A stretch of DNA of 64,000 nucleotides from assembly GCF_016469035.1 (NCBI RefSeq), contig NZ_JAEHJZ010000018.1:124001-188000 (forward strand). The letters are read 5' to 3'. Below the pieces are notes generated by a model. That model was not told where the DNA came from. It was given only the letters and a program-made list of their open reading frames with translations, and did not search any database. How positions within the stretch are numbered: the stretch's first letter is position 1; every line of letters begins with the position of its first letter. The position numbers and the translations under genes were made by a program. Origin of the DNA: Gelidibacter salicanalis. GTDB taxonomy: Bacteria > Bacteroidota > Bacteroidia > Flavobacteriales > Flavobacteriaceae. Shown here piece after piece: positions 54,390 to 62,292 of the stretch.

Positions 54390-55014
54390 TTGATTTAATA
54401 GGTATTAATGCGTTCCCTGAATTTTGTTTGACTAAACTTGTAATTCTACAATTATAAATAAAGGCAGGTGGAAGATTCCATAATGCAAAATCTACTTTCA
54501 CTTCTTTAAACAAGCTCTTAAACAAACCGTGCTTATTAAGGCTATACTGATATTGAACAAAACGACCATTAACACTTAAATAGCGCTTTATTTTATTCAA
54601 CAGTAGGTTGGTGTCTGCCTCTTCAAATAAAGAAATTGGAAGACTTGATATTACATAATCAACTTTATTTATAGAATAAGCTTTCATCACTTTATCAAAA
54701 TTTAGCGCCGATGTATGGTATATGTTGAGATTACAGTTGTCTTTAAACTTGTTTTTAGAGTATTTGTAAAATTTGGGGTTTGTTTCAAAAGAGTAAATGG
54801 TGGTGTCTTGATTTACTTTTTTTAATATTTCTTTGGTAATACATCCATTGCCCATTCCAAACTCTAAAATGATTTTCGGTTCATTAAAATTTAAGCCCTT
54901 TAAGCACTTGTTTATTAAGTGTTTAGAGCTTGAGCCAATAGTGCCACTTGTTTTTATGGTACTTATATATTCTAGTGAAGAGATTTTCATTTTATTTGCA
55001 ATTTTAACCATCAA
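54382..55014 (-). CDS. PmtA-like phospholipid N-methyltransferase (class I SAM)
   Basis: The product has 210 residues. Pre-SAM segment TSGTIGSSSKHLINKCLKGL and motif I ILEFGMGNGCITKEI resemble the PmtA and KsgA-type methyltransferases. Then FETNPKFYKY and the catalytic-type VISSLPISLF follow. A phospholipid or small-molecule substrate is suggested by similarity to PmtA, but rRNA dimethylases share the motifs. It precedes the thioesterase remnant in a lipid-related group. Confidence 0.7.
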   Translation of the reverse strand: MMVKIANKMKISSLEYISTIKTSGTIGSSSKHLINKCLKGLNFNEPKIILEFGMGNGCITKEILKKVNQDTTIYSFETNPKFYKYSKNKFKDNCNLNIYHTSALNFDKVMKAYSINKVDYVISSLPISLFEEADTNLLLNKIKRYLSVNGRFVQYQYSLNKHGLFKSLFKEVKVDFALWNLPPAFIYNCRITSLVKQNSGNALIPIKSNE

Positions 55015-55184
55015 TTCTTTAGCAATATTTAAGTTGAGTATCCATTTGTTTTTTTGAAGGCAGTTTCAACTTATTTCTCCTTTCAAAAGGCAAATAAAAA
55101 ATTTAATCATCTCTTAAGTTTTGCTAAAGATTAGTATTCTATGTTTAGGTTTTTTATTAGTTAACAGTTTATATTTGATAAAAA

Positions 55185-55805
55185 GTGAGTTTTCGAAAAT
55201 TTAAAAAATGGTTTATTAGGTTAGTTGTTTTGTTCGTGCTGTTTACCGTTTTTATAAATTTTTATATACTTACTTTTTCCTCACATTACCTTTATGATAC
55301 TGCTGATAAAATTCCTAAAACAACTTATGGTATGGTTTTAGGGACAAGTAAATATTTGATAAAAGGCGGTAATAACTTTTTTTATGTTGAACGAATGAAA
55401 AGTACAGCAGATTTGTACCACTCAAATAAAATTGATACTATCATTGCAAGTGGTGACCACTCAGACAAATATTACAATGAACCTTTACAAATTAAAAAGT
55501 CTCTTATTGCCCTTGGTGTCCCAGAAAGTAAAATTATTTTAGATGAAAAAGGAATTAATACGTTTCAATCCCTAAAGAATTTTAAAAAAAATCATCTCAA
55601 CAATCCTGTAATTATTATTACCCAAAAGTTTCACAACCAACGGGCTATTTATTTTACTAAAAATCTTAAATTAAATGCCATAGGAATCAATGCCGAAAGC
55701 CTTCCTTTTACGGTTGCGCCAAAAACGTATATACGAGAATATTTCGCTAGGGTAAAAGCATTTATAAATGTTCAATCTTATATCCTCACAAACGTGTCAA
55801 TCTGA
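55185..55805 (+). CDS. SanA/YdcF (DUF218) family membrane protein
   Basis: The product has 206 residues from a GTG at 55,185. One N-terminal transmembrane helix (LVVLFVLFTVFINFYILTF) is followed by the DUF218 domain: YGMVLGTSKYLIKGG, IDTIIASGDHSDKYY, GVPESKIILDEKGINTFQSL and VIIITQKFHNQRAIYF. SanA-type proteins affect envelope barrier function and vancomycin sensitivity in enteric bacteria. It is divergent from the methyltransferase. Confidence 0.85.
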   Translation: MSFRKFKKWFIRLVVLFVLFTVFINFYILTFSSHYLYDTADKIPKTTYGMVLGTSKYLIKGGNNFFYVERMKSTADLYHSNKIDTIIASGDHSDKYYNEPLQIKKSLIALGVPESKIILDEKGINTFQSLKNFKKNHLNNPVIIITQKFHNQRAIYFTKNLKLNAIGINAESLPFTVAPKTYIREYFARVKAFINVQSYILTNVSI

Positions 55806-56378
55806 ATTTAATAGGAGAGTTCTCTATTATTTTTGCTTCAGTATTTGACACATATGTGAATCATTAACCGGCTGACTTTATTATGTTTCAATTTATTTTG
55901 TATTTTCTTGCGTACTCAAATTTTAAAAGTGTGTTGCATTTTTAAAATATCAGTTGTTTAGGGTATAGGCACAAAAAAAATGATTCAATCCTGATAAAAC
56001 CTATTGAGAATCAATCTTTTTGATGCAATGGATGCTTCGAAAATACTTCTATTATTGTTAAAGGATTCATATGCCGTACGCTTTTTTCATCTTCTGATAA
56101 ATTAACTGCGGCCAACCAATTTACCCTTTTGAGGTTGACTGGTAAATTGGTGCTCCACACTAAAAGTTGATATCCTAATCCGCGTGAATGAAAGAATGGC
56201 AAGGAAGTTCTAAAGCCTAAAGAAAAGGATTGTTGTGTATATTGCTCTTATGGAACAATTACTTTTTCGCCAATTCAAGAAGGAAGTCGTTGTTATTGAA
56301 AATTTTATATTCAGCATTAAAGAGTAAATAATTAGTAGTAGTCCTGTAAAGATAATTATTCATCAAAAGTCTTTTAAG
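55806..56378. other. Non-coding stretch at the right end of the cargo block
   Basis: About 570 bases with no supported gene. A minus-strand frame at 56,011-56,202 (63 codons, GLGYQLLVWSTNLPVNLKRV) looks like a fragment but matches nothing I know. The right-hand edge (56,350-56,385) joins the intact ATPase gene's 3' flank. Confidence 0.45.
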
Positions 56379-57041
56379 TCATTTCCGTTTATCCCCAGCT
56401 TTTGTGTCAAAAGCAATCAAATTAAACAGTTCCCTCATCCTGCTTCGTACCCGATTCCCATAAAGTACTTCCAATTCATCTGCACTTAAGTTGGATGTTG
56501 CATGTGTTTTGATTTTAGCATTGGTCTCCAAAAAGAGTTCGTAACGGGACAGGAGTACTTCTGCCATCACATTGAGATCCCTTCCATAAAATCGTCCTGC
56601 GGGCTCAATGCCCAAATCATCAAAACAGAACGATTTCGTGTTTCCGTAATCTTCGATTGTTTTAAAACCAAGATGATTATAACTAAACGTGACATTGCGG
56701 CAAGGAATGACTTCATAAGGTCGTTGCGTAGGCACAATATGGCGCACGAGCTTCATTAAGCTGGTCTTTCCACAGCCCACAGGACCGCAAAGAAGTATCC
56801 CTTTATCCGGGTCTATATCATTTTTCTCGCAATAGTCTTTGTCCTTTATAAAATAATGGCACAGTTTGCGAATAACTGTAATGTCTTTATCATAAATCTT
56901 AAAATGGTTTCCAAATAAGGATTTTCCCTTGACAGCCAGATAGGTCAGGATGAGATCAAAATCATAAATGATGTGCTTACCATCAAATTCGCCCAGTGAG
57001 TATTCCACATCATCTTCAATAATTTTAGAGGGGTTGTCCAT
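56379..57041 (-). CDS. DnaC/IstB-like AAA+ ATPase (probable helicase loader)
   Basis: The product has 220 residues from the ATG at 57,041 (MDNPSKIIEDDVEYSLGEFD). The alternative start at 57,089 reads through the upstream gene. Walker A is CGPVGCGKTSLMKL (about residues 86-99), Walker B FCFDDLGIE, sensor-1-like THATSNLSADEL, and the arginine finger region NRVRSRMRELF. Size and motifs match DnaC/DnaI-type loaders and IstB ATPases. It overlaps the initiator-like gene by 17 bases and would deliver replicative helicase to the element's origin. A partial copy lies at 44,365. Confidence 0.8.
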   Translation of the reverse strand: MDNPSKIIEDDVEYSLGEFDGKHIIYDFDLILTYLAVKGKSLFGNHFKIYDKDITVIRKLCHYFIKDKDYCEKNDIDPDKGILLCGPVGCGKTSLMKLVRHIVPTQRPYEVIPCRNVTFSYNHLGFKTIEDYGNTKSFCFDDLGIEPAGRFYGRDLNVMAEVLLSRYELFLETNAKIKTHATSNLSADELEVLYGNRVRSRMRELFNLIAFDTKAGDKRK

Positions 57042-57846
57042 AATCTTTATTTTTAGTGGTTCGCAGGTTGTCCTTGTCCCGATATCCATCGGGATGGGAC
57101 AGTTGATTTTTGTTTGGTTTGTTTGCTTCGGAATATAGCGCTGTTCTATCCATCCAGTTAGCGGCTAAAGCACGCCAATCTCGAATGTCTTTACCATCAC
57201 TTGTTTTCCAATTCCGATTTTCATAGTGCTCGAAGAATTTTTTTCCTTCATCAGCAGTAAAACTTTTTTCTAAAAAAAAATTAATAACGGCCTGCCAGCC
57301 CTTTGGTTGTTTTATAATGTTTACTTGTTTGGTATTGTTTATAGTAGATCCCATTTTAAGTCCTGTGGTGGGACTGTAGTGTCCCATGACAGGTTCATAA
57401 TTGGGACTGTGGAGTTCCGCAACCTGTTCCAATATGGGACTGTACTCCCCTGATATGGGACTGTAGTGTCCCAGAGTCGGTTTGTTTTTGGGACTGTAGA
57501 GTTCCGCCACATGTTCTAATATGGGACTGTCACATCCCATATTAGCCCCATCATCTGTGCAAAGAATGGACATCTTTATTTTGCTTCCCTTATAAGGACT
57601 TTTGGAAGGAAAATATGAAAGATAATTCCATGAGTTTAGGTCGGTCACACACCTATGGTAGCTTGATTTTGAACGGATTTTGGAGGCCGTCATCAAATCC
57701 GTTCGATTCACATAGAATTGAATTGCAAACCGGCTACTGTTCCATTCTTGGAACAGTGCCATATAGAGACTGATGTGTGGAGGATTTAGACGGTCATCCA
57801 AAAGAAATTTTTCATAGGCCGCATTGAGTAGTTTAATGTAATTCAT
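57025..57846 (-). CDS. Winged-helix replication initiator-like protein with internal iterons
   Basis: The product has 273 residues. Residues 1-95 look like a DnaD/Rep-type winged helix (ISLYMALFQEWNSSRFAIQF, then MTASKIRSKSSYHRCVTDLN). Residues 106-159 carry six repeated S-P units (YSPILEQVAELHSP and similar), which are the translation of DNA repeats with 33- and 21-base spacing. The C-terminal part (FLEKSFTADEGKKFFEHYEN, then WRALAANWMDR) is a DnaD-C-like helical motif. A 5' HTH gene and 3' ATPase gene flank it. A phage lambda O-like initiator role is inferred from this arrangement; no direct family match is claimed. Confidence 0.65.
   Translation of the reverse strand: MNYIKLLNAAYEKFLLDDRLNPPHISLYMALFQEWNSSRFAIQFYVNRTDLMTASKIRSKSSYHRCVTDLNSWNYLSYFPSKSPYKGSKIKMSILCTDDGANMGCDSPILEHVAELYSPKNKPTLGHYSPISGEYSPILEQVAELHSPNYEPVMGHYSPTTGLKMGSTINNTKQVNIIKQPKGWQAVINFFLEKSFTADEGKKFFEHYENRNWKTSDGKDIRDWRALAANWMDRTALYSEANKPNKNQLSHPDGYRDKDNLRTTKNKDYGQPL
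57070..57100. repeat. REP-like palindrome inside the initiator 3' end
   Basis: TCCCGAT-ATCC-ATCGGGA (57,077-57,094), flanked by GTCC and GGAC, encodes residues near SHPDGYRDKDN. It matches the type at 36,002. The reading frame is preserved through it, so it extends the C-terminus of the protein. Confidence 0.55.
57370..57538. repeat. Six iteron-like GGGACTGT repeats (candidate replication origin)
   Basis: GGGACTGT occurs at 57,370, 57,403, 57,436, 57,457, 57,490 and 57,523. Spacings are 33, 33, 21, 33 and 33 bases, that is about three or two helical turns. Most copies continue into an imperfect palindrome such as GGGACTGTAGTGTCCC (57,370-57,385, 57,457-57,472). They lie in the coding sequence of the winged-helix gene. 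Direct, phased repeats next to an initiator and a loader gene are typical of iteron origins. Confidence 0.65.
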
Positions 57847-57849
57847 GGC

Positions 57850-58134
57850 TTAGTAATTTAGGTTGTGCTGCACACGATTTGCAGTCAAAATTTCTTGGAT
57901 TTCTTCGGCATCATAATAAATGATTCCTCCAACTTTGGTGTAAGGTAAGGTGCCATTGATACGAAGATTTTGTAATGTGCCCGGACTTACCTGAAGCAAG
58001 TCCATGACCTCAGAAGATTTGAGGTATCTTTTCAATTTCCCTTTAGACTGTTTGGTTAAGAGGTTTTTAATGTCATCGAGCAGTTCCATTTTGAATTCCC
58101 GAAGATCGTCGGTGGTAATAATACTTGTTGGCAT
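57850..58134 (-). CDS. Helix-turn-helix excisionase-like DNA-binding protein
   Basis: The product has 94 residues. The MerR/excisionase HTH (YLKSSEVMDLLQVSPGTLQN) is followed by LRINGTLPYTKVGGIIYYDA, the wing. Such small HTH proteins accompany Bacteroidota conjugative elements as Xis-like or replication regulators. The stop is three bases before the initiator-like gene's start, so the three genes form one operon. Confidence 0.85.
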   Translation of the reverse strand: MPTSIITTDDLREFKMELLDDIKNLLTKQSKGKLKRYLKSSEVMDLLQVSPGTLQNLRINGTLPYTKVGGIIYYDAEEIQEILTANRVQHNLNY

Positions 58135-58144
58135 AATAACATGG

Positions 58145-58222
58145 TTTTGTAGAAAGGGACTATCGCATTGCTGTCAATCATTTTGATAGCCCCTGACCAG
58201 ATTTGACTTTCGTTCTACAAAA
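58145..58222 (-). promoter_or_regulatory. Inverted repeat in the promoter of the HTH-initiator-loader operon
   Basis: TTTTGTAGAA (58,145-58,154) and TTCTACAAAA (58,213-58,222) are exact reverse complements 58 bases apart, in the leader of the minus-strand operon. A second, inner pair (TCAATC against GATAGC region) is weaker. The repeats may be operators for the HTH protein. The rest of 58,135-58,406 shows no gene; a further AGTCCC...GGGAT pair at about 58,255-58,270 echoes the iteron core. Confidence 0.5.
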
Positions 58223-58406
58223 TTGTTGGATATTGTTGATGAATCATCAATAGTCAGTCCCAAGGTGGGATGTTTTTTTCAAAATAAAATTTGAGTCGTT
58301 TTGGTATTGGAAGGTAAGGAAAGACAAGGTTTTTGACTCCAAATGATCTCAAAGTAAATGGAAAATGGAAGGGGTCAAGAATTCCCAAGTTGGGATCATC
58401 TATGGA

Positions 58407-59246
58407 TTATTCATCAGAATCTTCAAACCGCATTTCGAGGGAATCCTTGAGCTTGTCCACAAATTTGGTCTTATTGGATTTTCTGGCCCTGATCTCTATA
58501 AAAGTGTGGTAGTAGTTGCCCAGTCCAATGTTGAACATTTGCTCAAATAGGGATGCCAATTCCTTTATGTCGGCGGTGCCGCTGTTGATGGCCCCGCTGC
58601 TGTGAAGCGCGTAGATCAGTTCAGTGAGTTCCGTTTTGCTTCCCGTCCAGAAAAGTTTAGAAGATGATTGCTTCATAGCGTTATTATAAGTGTCTGTGCT
58701 GGTCTGTAGTTTTTCTATTTCCTGTTGCAGGTATACAATCAACATGTCGTAGGCAATTATGGTGGCCACGGTGGTGTCCTGACAGGTAGAAAACTGTTCG
58801 TCTATAAAAAAATGGTAAGATTCTGTAGGTAACCGTAAATCCGACTTACCTCGGATAAAATATTCTTCATCCAGGGTGGTTGCACCTCTGCGATAGTAAT
58901 GGTAGAACTCTAAATTATCATTAAAGAATACCTGCAATTTATCGATATGGTTGTTGAGATACCTTATTTGAAATTTAGAGCTGCTCCGTGGACGTTTACT
59001 TTCAATATTAAAGAGTCGTACATAGTAGATGAGCCTGCTGAAAATTTGTGGCTTAACATGCTTAAAAAAGCTGATCTCCTCATATTTCGAACCAAACCCC
59101 TTTTCAATAACTTCATTCCGAAGTTGTTTGATGCAGGTTTCAGTCTTGGCAATACTATGTTCTGCCCTATATAAAATATCATCAGTCTCAAACTCCAAAG
59201 ATTCAAGTTTTGATTCAAATTCTGATATTAATTCCTGGTATCTCAT
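58407..59246 (-). CDS. rteC: RteC family regulator of element excision
   Basis: The product has 279 residues. The helical body (ISFFKHVKPQIFSRLIYYVR, YYRRGATTLDEEYFIRGKSD and YDMLIVYLQQEIEKL) is that of RteC, which in CTnDOT activates excision after antibiotic sensing. The C-terminal HTH-like region reads KTELTELIYALHSSGAINSG. No rteA/rteB two-component genes or tetQ are adjacent, so its activation must differ. It lies 26 bases downstream of the synthase gene on the same strand. Confidence 0.88.
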   Translation of the reverse strand: MRYQELISEFESKLESLEFETDDILYRAEHSIAKTETCIKQLRNEVIEKGFGSKYEEISFFKHVKPQIFSRLIYYVRLFNIESKRPRSSSKFQIRYLNNHIDKLQVFFNDNLEFYHYYRRGATTLDEEYFIRGKSDLRLPTESYHFFIDEQFSTCQDTTVATIIAYDMLIVYLQQEIEKLQTSTDTYNNAMKQSSSKLFWTGSKTELTELIYALHSSGAINSGTADIKELASLFEQMFNIGLGNYYHTFIEIRARKSNKTKFVDKLKDSLEMRFEDSDE

Positions 59247-59272
59247 TGCAATCTGGGGTCATACGTTTATCC

Positions 59273-61675
59273 TTATCGAGATTCCAATAAACCCATGAGT
59301 TCCAGTGTGTAATTGTCAGCAGTTTGTATGTAGGCATACTTCCCTTCAACACTGGCCCCAAGTTTTCTTTTTTCAAATGCTGCGGTCATTCCCAGGTCAA
59401 TGTGTTCAAAATTTAAATGGATTGCCCTTTTGATGGTCTGATAAAGTAACTGTCGGTAGGTCTGGTAAGTTTGGAGATGGTCATAATCGATTCCCACCAA
59501 AGAAGGGACGTAAGTGCGGTTCTTGTTTTTATAGCAGAACATGACCCCTATAATCCCTTCAGTGGCTTCCGGGGCTTTAATGGTTATAAACTCCCAATTT
59601 GGACTTTCTGACATGTTCTCGAATAATTTTGTGGGATATGAAAAAGTGTTCAGGCCTAAATTGTTTTTTCGGACCTTGTCATACAGTTTTTTTACCTGGA
59701 TTATTTGAGAGTTATCCAGCTCAGAGAGTACGGATATTTCCAATGTAGGTTCGTGGGCCAATATGTCCTTTCTATAATGTCTTCGGCTCCGCGATGAAAG
59801 ACTGTCAATGTAGTTTTCAATGGATTCGTTTGGTCTTAAAGTGATATGGCATGAGTCTGGCATCTGAACCCTAAAATAACCTTGCCCCTGAAAATAGCTA
59901 TGCAATCTGTCGTTCTCGCTAAAATCGCGCAGGGAGACCATTTTTGAATTTGTATCCTTCTCTAATTGTTCCAAGGTTGCCATCAGTTTATTTAAGGCCT
60001 CGTTCTTTAGGGGATGGTTGTCATCTAAATAAAGATGGTTCCCTTCAGTGAAGAGACATCCTAAACTTAAAACGTTTGATGTCATGTAATAGGGGTCCGT
60101 CAGACGTTTTTCTTCAATAGTTTTGGATGCGATTGCATTTGCAAGCATATCGTCCTTCCAGAGAGAGGAGGACAATAGGGCCGCCAATACAAGTCGGTTC
60201 TTTTGGTCATATATTAGTAAATACCAAAAGGACCAATTATGTTCCTTCAATTCATTGTTGTTAAAAGTCTCTTCAAGAAACTTCATGCCATCCCAGTCTT
60301 GAACACCTTTTTTCCCTAAGGACGTATTCCAGGCCGACTTATCTATATTTAAAATGGAATTTTCTAAACGTATGGTTAAATTTTCATGGTTCAAATGTTT
60401 CGGGTTGGACTTTGATTCTAGTTTGAATGCTTGATGGACGCGGTTCAGATCAGTATGCGTTTCTTCCAGAGCCTTTGGCAAATGGTATTCCATGGCCTCG
60501 ACCAAGGCTTTTATTTCTTGCATTTGATTGTGTCTGGAGATCGTAATTCTGACACCGGTATTTTTTACTGGAACGGCTGGGAAAAGCCCAAGATTGACAT
60601 AAAAGCCCTCCTTCATCAAGCGGTTGACAAAATTATAACCTGTGGTTGGGAGCCCTGTGCCAATATAAAATACCGGAGACTCATTGTTATGTATCAGTGG
60701 CAGATCAGTCAACGCGAGTAGTTCGTTGAAATAATTTATTTTTAGCTCTAAATCTGATTGTAAATCGTAGATCTCAGGAGATAAATGAATGTCGGCGGAA
60801 GCAATTGCAGCAGCCACGGAGGCAGGTTCCAACTGAGCAGAAAATGTCAGGGGTCCACCAAAATTTTTAATCTTTCTATGTAATTTTTCATTAGGGCAAA
60901 TCAAAACGGCGCCACTAGCACCGAAAGTTTTACTTAATGTTCCAAACAATAGCATATTTTGCGGTAATTCTTTTAGTACAGACATTACATAACCTGAACC
61001 GTGTTTTCCTCTCCAGCTCATTCCATGAACATCATCTATGTAAAGATGTAACTGGGGATACTTTTGAGATAGTTCCATTAGGTCCTGTAAAGGGGCAAAA
61101 TCCCCAAACATAGAATAAACCCCATCTGCCATATACCATATTTTATTAACTTTATTTCTTAATTCTTTGATATAGTATTCCAACATATCCATATTACTAT
61201 GTCTGATCATCCTTAGAGTTACACCTTTCGATTTTAAAACCGCGGTAGCACTTTGTACGCTCCAGTGCACCTGGTGGTCTAAAATCACCGCATCCCCCTC
61301 CCTTACAGCGGTCGGGATAACAGCTAAATGCCCGAGTGTACTATTTTTTGTAATGAGTATGGGGTGCTCGTACATTTTAAAAATTTTCTCTTCGAGTGGC
61401 GCATAGAGCGGATGTGAAATATATGTTTTAGATAAAGGAAACTGGGTTCCATATTTTTTAATTGCATTTATTGCTGCCTTTTTAAGCCTTTTATCCTGTT
61501 CAAGTCCTAGGTATCCCGTCGTTCCGAAATGAAAGGAAGATTTACCATTAACTTTTATTTGTCGTCCATTTAACTCATTGCCTTCTGCATGAAGATGGAT
61601 TACTCCGGCCCTGGTTGCATTGGTTATTACTTCATCAACCGTATCCAGAAAGTTATTGTGTTTAATCTTAGCCAT
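59273..61675 (-). CDS. Bifunctional alpha-oxoamine synthase-like PLP enzyme fused to a GNAT/FemAB-type acyltransferase
   Basis: The product has 800 residues. Residues about 30-400 are a fold-type I PLP enzyme of the alpha-oxoamine synthase group, with LYIDDVHGMSWRGKHG (PLP ring Asp and His217), LLFGTLSKTFGASGAVLIC with the Schiff-base Lys249, and NFGGPLTFSAQLEPASVAA. Such enzymes condense an amino acid with an acyl-CoA (KBL, BioF, serine palmitoyltransferase, CqsA). Residues about 420-800 resemble Acetyltransf_6/GNAT proteins (LRPNESIENYIDSLSSRSRR, then EGIIGVMFCYKNKNRTYVPS and HIDLGMTAAFEKRKLGA). The fusion could make and then N-acylate an aminoketone, giving a lipid or diffusible signal. 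The substrate is unknown. It ends 26 bases before rteC, so it may be co-transcribed with it. Confidence 0.8.
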   Translation of the reverse strand: MAKIKHNNFLDTVDEVITNATRAGVIHLHAEGNELNGRQIKVNGKSSFHFGTTGYLGLEQDKRLKKAAINAIKKYGTQFPLSKTYISHPLYAPLEEKIFKMYEHPILITKNSTLGHLAVIPTAVREGDAVILDHQVHWSVQSATAVLKSKGVTLRMIRHSNMDMLEYYIKELRNKVNKIWYMADGVYSMFGDFAPLQDLMELSQKYPQLHLYIDDVHGMSWRGKHGSGYVMSVLKELPQNMLLFGTLSKTFGASGAVLICPNEKLHRKIKNFGGPLTFSAQLEPASVAAAIASADIHLSPEIYDLQSDLELKINYFNELLALTDLPLIHNNESPVFYIGTGLPTTGYNFVNRLMKEGFYVNLGLFPAVPVKNTGVRITISRHNQMQEIKALVEAMEYHLPKALEETHTDLNRVHQAFKLESKSNPKHLNHENLTIRLENSILNIDKSAWNTSLGKKGVQDWDGMKFLEETFNNNELKEHNWSFWYLLIYDQKNRLVLAALLSSSLWKDDMLANAIASKTIEEKRLTDPYYMTSNVLSLGCLFTEGNHLYLDDNHPLKNEALNKLMATLEQLEKDTNSKMVSLRDFSENDRLHSYFQGQGYFRVQMPDSCHITLRPNESIENYIDSLSSRSRRHYRKDILAHEPTLEISVLSELDNSQIIQVKKLYDKVRKNNLGLNTFSYPTKLFENMSESPNWEFITIKAPEATEGIIGVMFCYKNKNRTYVPSLVGIDYDHLQTYQTYRQLLYQTIKRAIHLNFEHIDLGMTAAFEKRKLGASVEGKYAYIQTADNYTLELMGLLESR

Positions 61676-61900
61676 ATCTTATTTTATAAAAATTTTCCTT
61701 TTCAAGCTAGGATAAAAATCTATTATAAATTTAACTGTCAAACAAAAAAGTCTTTTTAGAACAGTAATTCGTCTTTTCGTTCAAATCCCATTAAATCCTA
61801 AGATAATAACTTTATAGAGTGTCAAGAATATCAAGTATGATGTTCTGGTATGAGTCATTGGAATTTTGTTATATATTAGTGATATCTAAATTGTTAACGG

Positions 61901-62272
61901 ATGGTTGTGGATGGGACTTATGCTAAAATGTGGATTTCTAAGGGGATCCTTTATTTTGTCTATAAAGAAATTTATGAGATCAATAGGATTATGGCCAAGC
62001 AGATCGTTAGTCAACGCTTACAACTACAGAATGAAAATTCATATCCTATATTTTGCGATCTAAGGGCAGTTAAAAACGCCCAAAAGCAAGCCAGGGATTA
62101 TTTGGCCATTGAAGGTGCCTATATGACTACTGCACTCGCACTGCTGGTGGAAGATGAGCACTCTATGGTAATCACTCAGCTTTATATAAAAACAAGTAAT
62201 CCAACCTATCCTACGCGTGTATTTACAAATAAGGAAAAAGCACTTTTGTTCTTGCAGGATTATAAGGAGTAA
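61901..62272 (+). CDS. Small STAS/SpoIIAA-like protein (DUF7793-like)
   Basis: The product has 123 residues, soluble. The alternating strand-helix pattern (MWISKGILYFVYKEIYEINR, then YPIFCDLRAVKNAQKQARDY and TRVFTNKEKALLFLQDYKE) resembles STAS/SpoIIAA-like domains such as the DUF7793 group seen near AraC regulators in flavobacteria. There is no signal peptide. It is divergent from the synthase gene, with 225 bases of shared promoter between, and is followed by the AraC gene after 20 bases. The family name is tentative. Confidence 0.6.
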   Translation: MVVDGTYAKMWISKGILYFVYKEIYEINRIMAKQIVSQRLQLQNENSYPIFCDLRAVKNAQKQARDYLAIEGAYMTTALALLVEDEHSMVITQLYIKTSNPTYPTRVFTNKEKALLFLQDYKE

Positions 62273-62292
62273 TCATTAATAAAATAATAATC

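Noticed and set aside
56011-56202. 63-codon minus-strand frame at the right end of the cargo block
   Set aside because: It looks like part of a protein but has no recognisable family, no partner gene and no clear start; kept as a note in the intergenic entry.
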